Positions 1 to 11,300 of a stretch of 64,000 nt of DNA are shown one piece after another. Source of the stretch: Nymphaea colorata (taxonomy: Eukaryota > Streptophyta > Magnoliopsida > Nymphaeales > Nymphaeaceae); NCBI RefSeq assembly GCF_008831285.2, contig NC_045148.1, positions 14,300,802 to 14,364,801 on the forward strand, read 5' to 3'. Position numbers and translations under genes: made by a program. The number at the start of each line of letters is the position of its first letter. Position 1 is the stretch's first letter. A model generated the notes under the pieces. The model saw nothing but the letters and a program-made list of their open reading frames with translations. It was not told the origin of the DNA and ran no database searches.

Positions 1-472
1 TATATGCACGTCATACTCTTAAAGTTTAAGAGGCAAAAAAAAAAAAGAAAAACCCGCTGGACCATTTGCTATATCTGATCTATCATATGCTCACATGTTT
101 GGATACAAATATCAATGAATCACAATCTTGTACGATGTAAGAATCCAAAACTTTTAATTTCACAATCTGATCTAATCTAAAACCGAATTTTAAATTTCAC
201 GACGCAGTCTGAACCGTACTATGATATGTGAAAATATCAAGAGCTACACTTGTGTATGCTAGATATAGGAAAGTTTTACTGGCTATATTGATGTTTCTTA
301 GATCGACCAGGCATCTATATAAAAACTGAATCCGAATGTGATGCAATGCTATTCTTAAAATCCGAATTTGATCTGATTTCTTAATTTGGATGTTCATTTA
401 TTTTAAATGTCCAGACTTATATCTATCTAAATCTGATTCATTCACACTCTTACAGCAGAAACATTGCATGAG

Positions 473-528
473 CAATGCATGCACACGCGCGCACACACAC
501 ACACGCACACACACATATATATATATAC
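473..528. repeat. (CA)n/(CG)n/(TA)n microsatellite
   Basis: Alternating CA with some CG steps passes into a short TA run. It lies in AT-rich sequence upstream of the first visible kinase exon. The rest of 1-900 is AT-rich, without a recognisable exon. Confidence 0.9.
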
Positions 529-742
529 TTACATGTTAGATGGATGAGGAACAATTTCAGTACTTGATCTTTTGCGGATCAACCATGAAGAGAAAACCAA
601 TGAGAAAAAAGTGATAGGCCATTTTAGTTATCTAGTATTATTGTCCTTTTTATCCTTGTACTTCTCTCAACCATCGATCTACAAAAGATTAATGACTGAG
701 ATTGTTTCTCATCCATCTAAAATTTAAGTGGCTAGCATCTAT

Positions 743-859
<117 letters not shown>

Positions 860-914
860 CTTCCCCAAACTTAAACTTCTTCTTAGGCGGAGAATTGGGT
901 TTTGTGTATTGCAG

Positions 915-2185
915 GTGGTCACAACGTGCCCATCACAGAAGTGGATGAAGAAGTGGCTGCTGCTTATCTGCGGCATGTCGAGTCACAGACGAAAGAGATA
1001 TTCCTTCCTTTCAGATGCTTCTGTAGCAGAAGAGGAGTATGCATTTTGTCCACCATATCTTTCATACATGATTAGGTTGTTAATAATGTAATCCCCAACA
1101 AAAGCCATTTTTGAAGATCTCATGGTTTTTTTGTTTTTCAATAATTTTATCTTTGCAAAATCCAATAAAGAATTTTTGAAAAGGTTATTTTAGTTTTCAT
1201 ATTGGCTTTGAAAACAGGTAATTTCTTTTTTTAAATTTTCCATTAGTTTTCTGAGAAAGGCCCATTAATATGGCTAGAATTAGCTCATAGGACGTGAACA
1301 AAGACAGCAGCGATCCATAGCGATTCCTCTAATAACAATCTTTTATTTATGTTATCCCCTTTTCCTTTGTCCATATTTATTAATATATTTTTTCTTTCTT
1401 TTAATCTCTCCAACAGCTACAAAGTAAGGAAGTACTCCTTGAAGATACAGACGTCACAAAAGCAATAGTTGATTTTGTCACCCAAAATTATGTAGACAAG
1501 CTTGTTCTTGGAGTTGCATCAAGAAATGCATTTTTAAGGTATATAGTTACTACTAAATATATTGATTAGCTTTCTTTTCCGCTTCCTACATTGTGTTTCT
1601 GTTATGTATCTTGATCATATGTGTGAATAGTCCAGTGGATCTCTACATCTCAAAAAACCTTTTTTTCTTAAACTTTTACAAAATTTAATTTATTCTATAA
1701 AAAAATAAACTGTCAAAATTTTAAAACTACAATTCAAGCCCCCTCCTAAAAAATTTCTGGCTTTCCCCATTAACATGAATATTTTTTATTTGGATCTGGC
1801 TTTGATTCTTCTGATGATTAAGAAGATCTATGGATATAAAAACTGGGTTTCATGCACTTTTACTAGAGAAATCCTGACGTAGCCTTCCTTTTGTGCATTT
1901 GAGATGAGAGATTTTGATTAAATTGTTCGATTAGTTAAACGATCATAACTTCCAAAAGTGTGGTGTTTGACACCGTGCAGGGTGTTTGCGCATGCCGATG
2001 TACCGACAACTATTTCGAAGGCAGCACCGGACTTCTGTTCCGTCTATATCATATCCAAAGGAAAGGTCCTCTCAGTACGTACAGCTTCTCAACCAAATAA
2101 GCGTCCAATTGTTCGGACCCCAAGTGTGAGAATCGAACCAGACAATCAGCCGTCATCTTCTCCTCAAAGTTAGTCACTTTATTAC

Positions 2186-2216
<31 letters not shown>

Positions 2217-5200
2217 TGATAAATATAGATCACTTGGATAAGAGAAAAAACCCAACCCACTTATTTTTTTAAAAAAACAAAATGCTAACATCCTATTTTA
2301 TTGATAAACACTGATTTAATATAATTCATGGTTTAGGTTGAGTTATTTTTGTAAATTGATTTTTCTACTATCACAAATTTGATGTTATAACAGTTGTTCT
2401 TTTTTTTATTATTAAAAAAATATTATTAAAGTAAAAACATGACTAACTAAATACATGTTACATGTCATACCACTCTTAAGATTACATGTGTAAAGTCAAA
2501 TTATAAAATAATATTTTAATAGTTACTTTTAATGAGTCTAATTTTCATTCCTTACCTAGTATATATATGTATATATATATATAAGTAATTGATGAAGACC
2601 GGACCACATGGGTAAGGGACAAAAACAAACATTTTAAAATTGTGTTAAAAAATATTTTGAACAAATTGTGAACTTTCTAATATGCTTTTAAATACGATAA
2701 GTTATATTTTAGTTCATGTTATTTATTTAAAAAAACTGATCTTTTTACTATCAAAATTTTGTTGTTATAAGAGCCGCTCCTTTTTCAATTATTAAAAAGA
2801 ATATGATTAAAGTAAAAAATAACTAATTCAATACATATTTCTCACCAAATCACTATTAAGATTATATCTATTATTTGGTTGTAAAAAACATTTTAATAAT
2901 TAATTTTTAATGGATACGGCTCTTGTCCGTTGCCAAAGCGGCCTGTTATTTGCTAACTTTATATCTATGTATTAGTCACTTAACCATGGCTATAAAAAAA
3001 AAAAAAATCTGTCGCAAAATGCCGTCGGGTGGTGCTGGCGACGGCCGCCGCCGTCGGATAGTGGAGGAGGGGTTCCTCTTCTCCCTTGCACCGGTTCATC
3101 CAAATGGGAACTGGAGAGGAGGTCCTCCCGCCAGCCGACGGCGGCGCCGCCCTCTCGACCGGTGGGGGAATGAATCCCCCTTCCTTCACCTTCAAACATA
3201 CCGCAGGAAAGGGGGAGGGGATTCTTCCCCCCCGCCACAAGACGGCAGCTCCCACCTCTTCCTGCCCGACGGTCCCCCTTCCCTGTTCCCTCAGTTTCTT
3301 TCAGAAATTGCACAGTTAAAAAAAATTAGAACAGATAAAAAAAGGCATCAAACCCGAACCATCTGTTGATGTTCCCCTAATGTCATGTAAAATTTAGAGT
3401 TACGGTACAGTTTAGTGAATATATCTTTTCTCATTAAAAACGGTAGATGGTTTTGGAACAGATGTTATTGTACACTTCTTTTTCATCTTTTTTTTTTGTT
3501 TTCTTGTTGTGATTGTCATATTGTATATGATCAGTTGCAGAAACTCTCTTACCTACTTATGTTTCATTTGCAGGTGCACGTGAAGTCAGACCTAGCCCGG
3601 AAGAATCCATGAAGTAAGTTCTGTTGTCAGATTTTATTCTTGAGAACTGCGATGAGCCATTTCGACAAATTACATGGGAAGACGTTTATTTGATTACATC
3701 CCCACATTTTTCTAATATTTGAATAATTATATGGTGATATTTTCAAATGAAATCTTCAATTATGTGTACTTGGAAATATGAGAACCATGAGATCTTATGC
3801 ATCATCTGCTAATTGAACAACTTGTAAAACTTTGTGTATTAGCTTCTAACAACTAGTTCTCATCTACTATTTTGAAAGCTTGCTTTATATAGCGGTGATT
3901 TTAAATTAGTTCGCAAAATGAACTCTATTAAGCGGAATACAACTAATCGTTGGGCAACGTTTGCGATCCAGACCTGCAGGTCCACAGTATGCAAGAAGCA
4001 TCCAAGGGAATGAGACGGGAATGGGTACCTACAATTCCAATCCCCTGATGAACGATCAACCGAACATGATGCGAACTTCAGCTCCTTCCTCTGATCCTCG
4101 GATAAATGATCGACTTGGGAAAGGCATCAACTCCGATCCCCGGTTAAATGATCTGATGGACAGAGGTGGGAACTACCCACACCACCTTGATTACTCATTT
4201 CAGAGTAATGGTAGCAGGCAGAGCTTTGAGAGGCAGCCCATTGGCCATTCTTTGCTTGACCATTTAGATCTTCCTGGCCAGCTGCATGAGATGAGCCCCA
4301 GTCAATATTACAGCCATGAATCGTGCAGTGACTCTTCGTCTTTAAGGAGCTTCGACGTAAGAAGAAACGACCGGTACTGGTCGAATGCCTCCCATGGTAG
4401 TGGTGGCATGATGGAGCAGTCTGCCTCTCCACAGGGGAGCACTGGAAACAGTTGGTCCAGGAGCTCAATGGTAATAAGCTTTATTGCTCCCTGCAACTCT
4501 CTCTCTCTCTCTCTTGTTGGGCATACGCGTGCTTAAATTCTAGGCATGCCGGCTAATTATTTCTCCTTGTTCTTTGGAAGATTTGAACTATTACTTTCCA
4601 ATAGACCAATACAGATTTACCTGTCCACTAACTTGCTCCAGGAGAAGCATCCTTTTTCTTTGCCCTTCATCTTATATTCACGTCGTTTTATTGATATGTT
4701 AATGAAATGATTTGCAGGATGATGTTGAGATGGAGATGCAAAGGTTGAAGCTCGAACTGAAGCGAACAATGGAAATGTACAGTAATGCTTGCAAGGAGGC
4801 TCTCAGTGCAAGACAGAAGGTTATGCCTTTCATGGCTTATCTGTGGCAAAGAAAGTTTAAATTGATTGGCATGCACATGCTCTTACTGCCATTTCAGAAA
4901 TTTAATCAGTGTTCATATATGATGTCAGATTGGTCAAATCCAACCAGTAACTTTGATTTTGAACGTTTTTACCCTTCAGTTTTAGTTTTTTTTGTCTTAA
5001 AAATGCAGGAATTCTTCTTGGTGATAAGGAAACCGGAAACACTTGCAACTTTTTCAGAATATCAGCAATGCCAATGCTATTGTCTATTCTCTGGCGAAGT
5101 AAAAAATTTCGGCACTATTCTGCCAAAACCTAGTTTCAATTGTGCCCACATCTCTAATAATTTCATATCTGGGAATAACTGCGGAAGGATTTAAGAAAAC

Positions 5201-6859
5201 TCTTATAGTTGGATGTGGACATGGTTCAGTTTTAGCTTGGTCGAAATCTTCTCTTGGACCTACTGCTGCATACTTATATTCTTTTGATGTAGCCCTATGT
5301 TGCTGACCTCCGCTGGGCTTTGTGCAACAGGCCAGAGAGTATCAGTCATGGAAGATGGAAGAGGAACGCAAGATTGAAGAAGCAAGGCAAGCGGAAGAGG
5401 CAGCCATAGAGCTTGCGGAGAGGGAGAAGCAAAGGTGTCGAGCAGCACTGGAAGCAGCGGAAGCAGCAAAGAGAGCAGCAGAAGCAGAAACAAGGAAGAG
5501 GATTGAAGCAGAAAGAAGATTGCACGAGGAGGGGAAGAGGAAATCAGGGGATAATATGATTCCTGATCTTCGGTACCGCAGGTATACCATAGAGGAGATA
5601 GAGCAGGCTACGCAGAATTTCTCTGAGTCTCTTAAAATTGGAGAAGGAGGGTATGGACCTGTCTTCAGAGGCATGTTGGACCACACCCTTGTGGCTATCA
5701 AGGCTTTAAGGCCAGATGCAGCGCAAGGCAGACAACAGTTTCAGAAGGAGGTTGGTTACTATATAAGCTTTACATAGGCACCGGCAGAAGCACTTATACA
5801 TATCTGAAAATTTTCAATTGTAACCTTATGTATTATGTGAAACAAAAAAGTGTTCATACCATCTGCAGGGCTTAGATCAACAAATCATTTTAGTAGCCTT
5901 CGAAACATTTTAACAGGTCGCAAGGTTTTGCTAGGTTTTCAGTTCTGTCTGTCTCTATGTGTGTGTGTGTGTTTTATATTCTTGTCATTGCCTTCTGCTA
6001 ACCATTAAACTTAACCATTTCCAGGTTGAGATCTTAAGTTGCATCAGACACCCAAACATGGTTCTCCTTCTTGGTGCCTGCCCTGAATTTGGCTGCCTGA
6101 TCTACGAATACATGGCCAATGGCAGCCTTGACGACCGCCTTTTCCAGCGGGGCAACACTGCTCCGCTCTCATGGCAGCTTCGGTTCAAGATTGCATCTGA
6201 GATTGCCACAGGTCTGCTCTTCTTGCACCAGACCAAGCCTGAGCCACTGGTCCATAGAGACCTCAAGCCGGCAAACATCTTGCTTGATCACAATTTTGTC
6301 AGCAAAATCAGTGATGTCGGGCTTGCACGGCTAGTCCCACCTTCAGTTGCTGACAATGTCACCCAATACCACATGACTTCAGCTGCCGGCACCTTCTGCT
6401 ACATTGATCCTGAGTACCAGCAGACGGGAATGCTGGGAATCAAGTCTGATATCTATGCACTTGGTGTCATACTGTTACAGCTCCTCACAGCAAAGCCCCC
6501 CGTCGGAATTGCTCACCACGTTGAGAGGGCAATCGAGAAGGGAGTGTTTACTGATCTGCTGGACCCTGCTGTACGTGACTGGCCTGTAGAGGACGCCCTG
6601 TCGCTTGCAAAGATGGCAATCAAGTGTGCGGAGTTGAGGCGGAAGGACAGGCCAGATCTGGGGACAGTGGTGCTGCCGGAGTTGAATCGCTTGAGGGACA
6701 TTGCTAATGATTCGTTGCATCTAGTGGCACCAGGATATGCTCACCATCCTTATGTCGCTAGCTTCCAGGTGCAAACACATCCTACATCTCTATCACTCCA
6801 CACCATGTCACTGCTGCATTACTTTAACTGGCATCTGTACAAACACTTGGCGCACATTG

Positions 6860-6903
<44 letters not shown>

Positions 6904-7109
6904 TGCACATGCATCAATCTGGCTTAGCAGCATTCAGATGGAACTGCGCATACACACATAGATGAGGGATATTATTATATGAAATTCAAACGTTACAGAA
7001 AGCTCTTAACTGTTTGAGGAAAAAATTGCAGGATGTCATTACTCTGCGCTCTAGTGGACATTCCAGTACTCTCACTGATGATGGCAGCTGGGCTCAACCC
7101 CATGATTAG
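915..7109 (+). CDS. USP-domain receptor-like cytoplasmic kinase (RLCK-IX type), 5' partial
   Basis: Exons joined by phase: 915-1036, 1417-1538, 1981-2168, 3574-3613, 3972-4470, 4718-4819, 5331-5750, 6025-6768, 7032-7109 (stop). They give about 771 residues and start one base into a codon, so at least one 5' exon (the first ~60 residues of the USP fold) is missing; none is visible in 1-914. Order: C-terminal part of a universal-stress-protein domain (ITEVDEE, FLPFRCFC, APDFCSVYIISKGK), a Ser/Asn-rich linker, an Ala/Glu/Arg-rich coiled coil (5331-5560), then a kinase domain with loop GEGGYG, VAIK lysine, HRDLKPAN at about 6253, DVG in place of DFG at about 6313, and GTFCYIDPEY. No U-box follows the kinase; the tail is short. 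HRD Asp and VAIK Lys are present, so it may be active. DVG is, from memory, usual in this family. A likely soluble or membrane-associated signalling kinase; substrate unknown. Confidence 0.9.
1738..1771 (-). repeat. Short fragment of a dispersed 'GCCAGAAATTTT...GGGG' repeat
   Basis: On the minus strand this reads AAAGCCAGAAATTTTTTAGG followed by a G run. Similar wording occurs at the left edge of 7583-7744 and at 17261. It resembles a common interspersed plant repeat motif known to me only from general memory, so the family is not named. Confidence 0.35.
2181..2214. repeat. (ATT)n microsatellite
   Basis: About eleven ATT/TTA units directly downstream of the donor site at 2169, inside intron 3 of the USP kinase. 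Confidence 0.9.
2990..3320. other. GC-rich insert in an AT-rich kinase intron
   Basis: About 300 bases of GC-rich sequence begin with an A run (2995-3006) and lie in an otherwise AT-rich intron (2169-3573). It contains short palindromic GC stretches (for example around 3041-3056) and purine/pyrimidine blocks. ORFs are open on both strands but their translations are arginine/glycine/proline-rich and match no family I know. A transposed fragment is more likely than an exon, because the flanking exons join in phase without it. On the minus strand it would end in a T run, as many retroposed sequences do. Confidence 0.4.
6861..6900. repeat. (CT)20 microsatellite
   Basis: A CT run in the last intron of the USP kinase (6769-7031). 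It is not close enough to the acceptor at 7031 to be its polypyrimidine tract. Confidence 0.95.
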
Positions 7110-8316
7110 CTCTCCGAAGACAAATTTTGGCTAAGGGATCTCTAGTTTGCTATCATGCTCCCTTGTCATTCTCTATTGTAAACAAGGTTACAGATATAAT
7201 GTACGTACAAACTAGGAGAAGATATAGTGCAGGCAGATGAAGAGGAAGTTACCTGGTCGCGGACCTCCTTAACATGAAACACCAGCACAATGTCTGAGAC
7301 AAAGTGGACAAGCTAAGCAAATGTAATGGTCTCAAGGTGTTTGATGTTACAGAGTGTCACTCAGCGGGTGACGTGATATGTTCTCTCTCTGCTTGTACAT
7401 GTAAAGGTTCTTCCCACTGTAGAACATTTAGCTTGTTTTGGTGCCGCCAAGAGCGCTGGGCTTTTATGTATTGGACAATAAAGAGGAGCAAACTGCACAC
7501 CTTGCTGCCGTGATATGCAGAAAGGGCCTTTATTGCTACTTTTTATAAATCAATTTGCTTTTGAACATGAGAGTACCTCTCTCTAGTGGTGGATGGAGAG
7601 GCTGAAATTTTAGTTAGGGGCACCGATATGTATAAAATTATAAATAATCAACCATTTCTTTCGGTCATTTTATTATGCATTTGAAGGGTCTAATATTTGG
7701 TAAAATGATGCTCGTCAGCCAAAAATTCTTGACTTCACCACTAGATAATCTATGATAGTCCAACGATTTGCACATACTTTGTTATATTTCATTGTTCAAA
7801 TGAAGACCAATCACAAGCTGCTTGATTTGTATCATCACTTGAAAGTATCTAGTTTTTGTGTTTAATGGGAGGTGAATCATTTTGTATAGAAGATACGGAG
7901 AATTGGCGTATGTTGTGATTTCGTAAAAATGCATCTTAGATTTAAAATTTAAAAAAAAAAATTGTTCCACATATTACTATGTGTTATACGCAATGTGGGG
8001 CTTGATGCGGGTCTGAAATTATCCGACCCATATCCAGTCGTTTTCATGAAGGGAGCACACACTCGACAGGCCCACAGGCACGGATCCGATACTGCTCAAC
8101 ACAAATGTTTGAATGTGATGTTCAACCCAGATCCGAACTTCTTTCGTATTTGACCTCCTCTGTCCCTCCTGTCCTCAGCCTACCACGAGGAGAAGCGACG
8201 GTTAGACATCGAAACTTTCAGAGGATATGGAGGGTACTTTGGTCATAAAGGATTCCCTTTTAAACCTCCCGTGCCACCTAGAATCCGACTCTATCCTGTC
8301 GCGCGAGAGAGGGCTG
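7110..8316. other. 3' flank of USP kinase and 5' flank of FLU
   Basis: No gene. An AATAAA signal at about 7475-7490 lies ~370 bases past the kinase stop and could mark its poly(A) site. An inverted-repeat element sits at 7583-7744. The last 150 bases become GC-richer toward the FLU start; an in-frame ATG at 8227 would add 30 residues but gives a poorer transit peptide than the ATG at 8317. Confidence 0.5.
7583..7744. mobile_element. Small inverted-repeat element (MITE-like remnant)
   Basis: The 162-bp segment begins CTAGTGGTG and ends with its exact reverse complement, CACCACTAG. The next bases are also loosely inverted (GGCTGAAATTTTA against AGAATTTTTGGCTG). No target-site duplication is obvious, so the true ends are uncertain. 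Confidence 0.4.
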
Positions 8317-11300
8317 ATGGCGAGTGCCGCCCCCTTCCCCTCGCTCGCCGCGTACGTACAGGACTCTCCGGCGAGGGCCGCCTATCGACCTGGCTCTCCG
8401 GCCGGAGACTCGTGCCGATCCGTGTTCCTCCGGCAGGTCGAGGTGCCGGCGGCCGTAGCGCGGCGTCCTTCTTCATCAGCACGCTCCTCAGGTCAGCATT
8501 TCGCCCTCTGGTTCGACGAGGGATGGAGATTTACGCCCTTATTTTGTGACTGAACTTTGACTCAGTCGGGAGTTCTCTACTTCTTTTGATTCGTGGGAAT
8601 TATTTCTTATTCTCTGTTTCTGTAGCCGAAATCTCTTCTGAATGTTGACCTGCCGGTAGGCTTTCTGCATTTTCAGTGTCTGTCAGTGGTGTGCTTCTAA
8701 CTAGAAATGTACTTATTCCTTGTTTTCGTTTTTTTCTATTTTATCTCCTACTTTTTGCTGAATTTTCTGCTGTAGTCTTTGAACTACTTCTTCCTCTTGT
8801 CTATTTCTGTTCCAATCGCCCGCCTTTATGTGCAATTGCATGTAATATTTCTTACCGTCCATTTAAGCCCCCTATCGTTCTTGTTTTGGGATCCATTGAA
8901 ATTTCTCTGACAAATAGAGAGAATTGGTTAGCTTCGTAGAACACCAGCAGTGTCACTTTCTTGAAACGTCGGCTTTTTCCTTGTCTTCGTTCACTCGAAA
9001 CGTCAGCTATCTGGATTTTTATTTCGTGATTTTGCTTTGATAGATGTTATTGCAGTTTTAGAATTTGGGGATGCACGTTTTGTACAATGACTAAAAAATC
9101 CACAAAAAAAGTATGCTATCTAACCACATTCAGAGATGAAGCCTTTGGCCTTACTGTGTTATGTGGTCGTTATGGCAAATGCGACATGATAGTTAATTTT
9201 AAAAACTTTTTTTTTTTTTATATTTTCAGTAAACAGTGGCGTTGAAGGTTTTGCTAGGATTCCTGCTGTTGGAGTTGATTCCTTGATGAAGTTAAGAAAA
9301 GGCCAGGCCGCCTCTCTCGAGGCAAATGCAATAATAAAGTTCCTCCGTGACCCTTTTGTAAGAAATCTACATCCAGAACAGGCAGAGCTCTTCTGGCTAG
9401 GGAATGCTTCTGCATCTGCAGATATAATGAGAAAGATGGAAGATGGAAAATCATGTGGTTGGACGTGGTTACACTCAAGATGCTCTAATGAGCACATTGG
9501 TATGTGGTTTCGCTCATTATATATGATGGTGAGTTCTCACGTTTGACTTTAATCTCCTTGTAGTGAATTAGTCAAAACTATTATGAGGGAACGGTCTGCA
9601 ACATCAATGGGAACATGTACTTCTACTTGTTAGAGGATCACTGGAAAGATTAGACATCAGGCTATATCTTGATTGGATATGGGGCTTTGAAGTGACTCAC
9701 CTAATGTCCAACTGAGGAATAACCCTGTCTTGCTCCAGATTGAGTTATATAATTGATGTTCGTTAGAATCATGAGTGGACTGGTAAGTACGTCCTTCTAA
9801 GCCGAATATATTTAGAGTTGTTTAGAATTTGTCCACATAGGGTTTGGTTCTTGCCTTGATCTGAATTTAGCCAGCCTATAAACTGTTTGGGAAGCTATGG
9901 GGTTTACATGTCATCATCCTAGGGAGAGGGACAATAAAGCAAGAGTATTCGTGAGCATTGGTTGCTGGTCTCTCTGTAGTGCTGCTCTTATAGATAATCT
10001 ACAACCTTGCACTAGGATTTGAATCACCTGTTTTCGATATTAGGTGACTCGGCGAAGGCCTTTTCATGTGTTCCATCTATTGAGACAACTTTAGACTAGG
10101 ATTTTGACCAATTAGTTCTTGACATTGTGTGTCCTGATCAATGCCTCTTCTTGTGTTCCATTTTTACCGAGAGGTTTGCTATTTGAAGGATAGTGCGAGA
10201 AGCTAACATTGGGAAAAGGAAACATCCTCAATTTCTGTATGTTTATCCTGAAAAGCCTTGGGAAAGTTGTTCAATAGTAACAAGTTAGTTATCTAGTGAA
10301 AAACAAGTGCAATGAAAAAGTGATGCACAAATGAAGCTATTTCTGATAAAGGTTGTTGGAGCATTTTTTACTTCCATGGCCTACCTTAATGGATTAGGCT
10401 ACTTTTTTTTCTCGGTTCATGTGTAAAGGAACTATAGGAGAAATTAAATGCTTAGTGGTGGTAGATATTCAAAGCAAGTTGGATGTACATTGGATCTAAT
10501 CAATGGGGCACCCTATTTTTGCATCATGTCCTTGGTGACACTTTATGTCACATAGGTATGGGTATGGGTGCTGGTACGGGTGTGGGGAAGCGGATATTGG
10601 TACGGTGTTTTCACCAATCTTGATACGGTGGTACGGCGATAATTATATATTTTTAATTCTAAAAAACAAAATTGATATCATCACATCATTGAGACAATGC
10701 TTCTTTCGTAGTTCCTACATGTAATCTCATAAAGAAAACATAAATAGACTAAGATAATGTTTTTTTTGTGGTTTGGATCGGTTTCGACCCGGAACCGATC
10801 CAAATGTACTCAGTCGTACCCCCGTACCGGTTTTGCCGTACCACTGTGACTTAGGTGACACTAGTGGGCCCTTTGGTTCATCTGGTGAACATTATGTGTG
10901 TACATATTTATCTGTGTGGAGGGGTGGATGTATTATGTGATATTTTTTTCATAACTTTTTTTTGAACATTTTAAAATGTTTTTTAATTCTAAATTAGAAA
11001 ATTATTTTCATTGCTTAAGACTTGAAAAGTCATTGTCTTGTTTTTGACCTTCAAAACCATTTGAATTACTATCAAAACTGAGAGTGGACTAGTTGCATTT
11101 GTATATCTTTGTGGAATAAGATGCAAAAGTCACTTCTTTCTAAGCTTTCATATGTTTGACAAGAAGTGCCCAAAAATACAACATGAAATAAAGGAAGGCA
11201 AAAAGTAAAATTCATTAACAAGCAAAAGAACTGGACACACATATTGATGTTGACCTTATAAAATTTGTATCCCTTTGTGTGTTCCTTTTTGTTTAATCTC

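Noticed and set aside
2923-3369. GC-rich ORFs on both strands in a kinase intron
   Set aside because: Low-complexity Arg/Gly/Pro translations with no domain; the flanking exons join in phase without them.
8227-8316. Upstream in-frame ATG of FLU adding 30 residues
   Set aside because: The extension does not look like a transit peptide and the second ATG gives an MASAAPF start; 8227 remains a weaker alternative.
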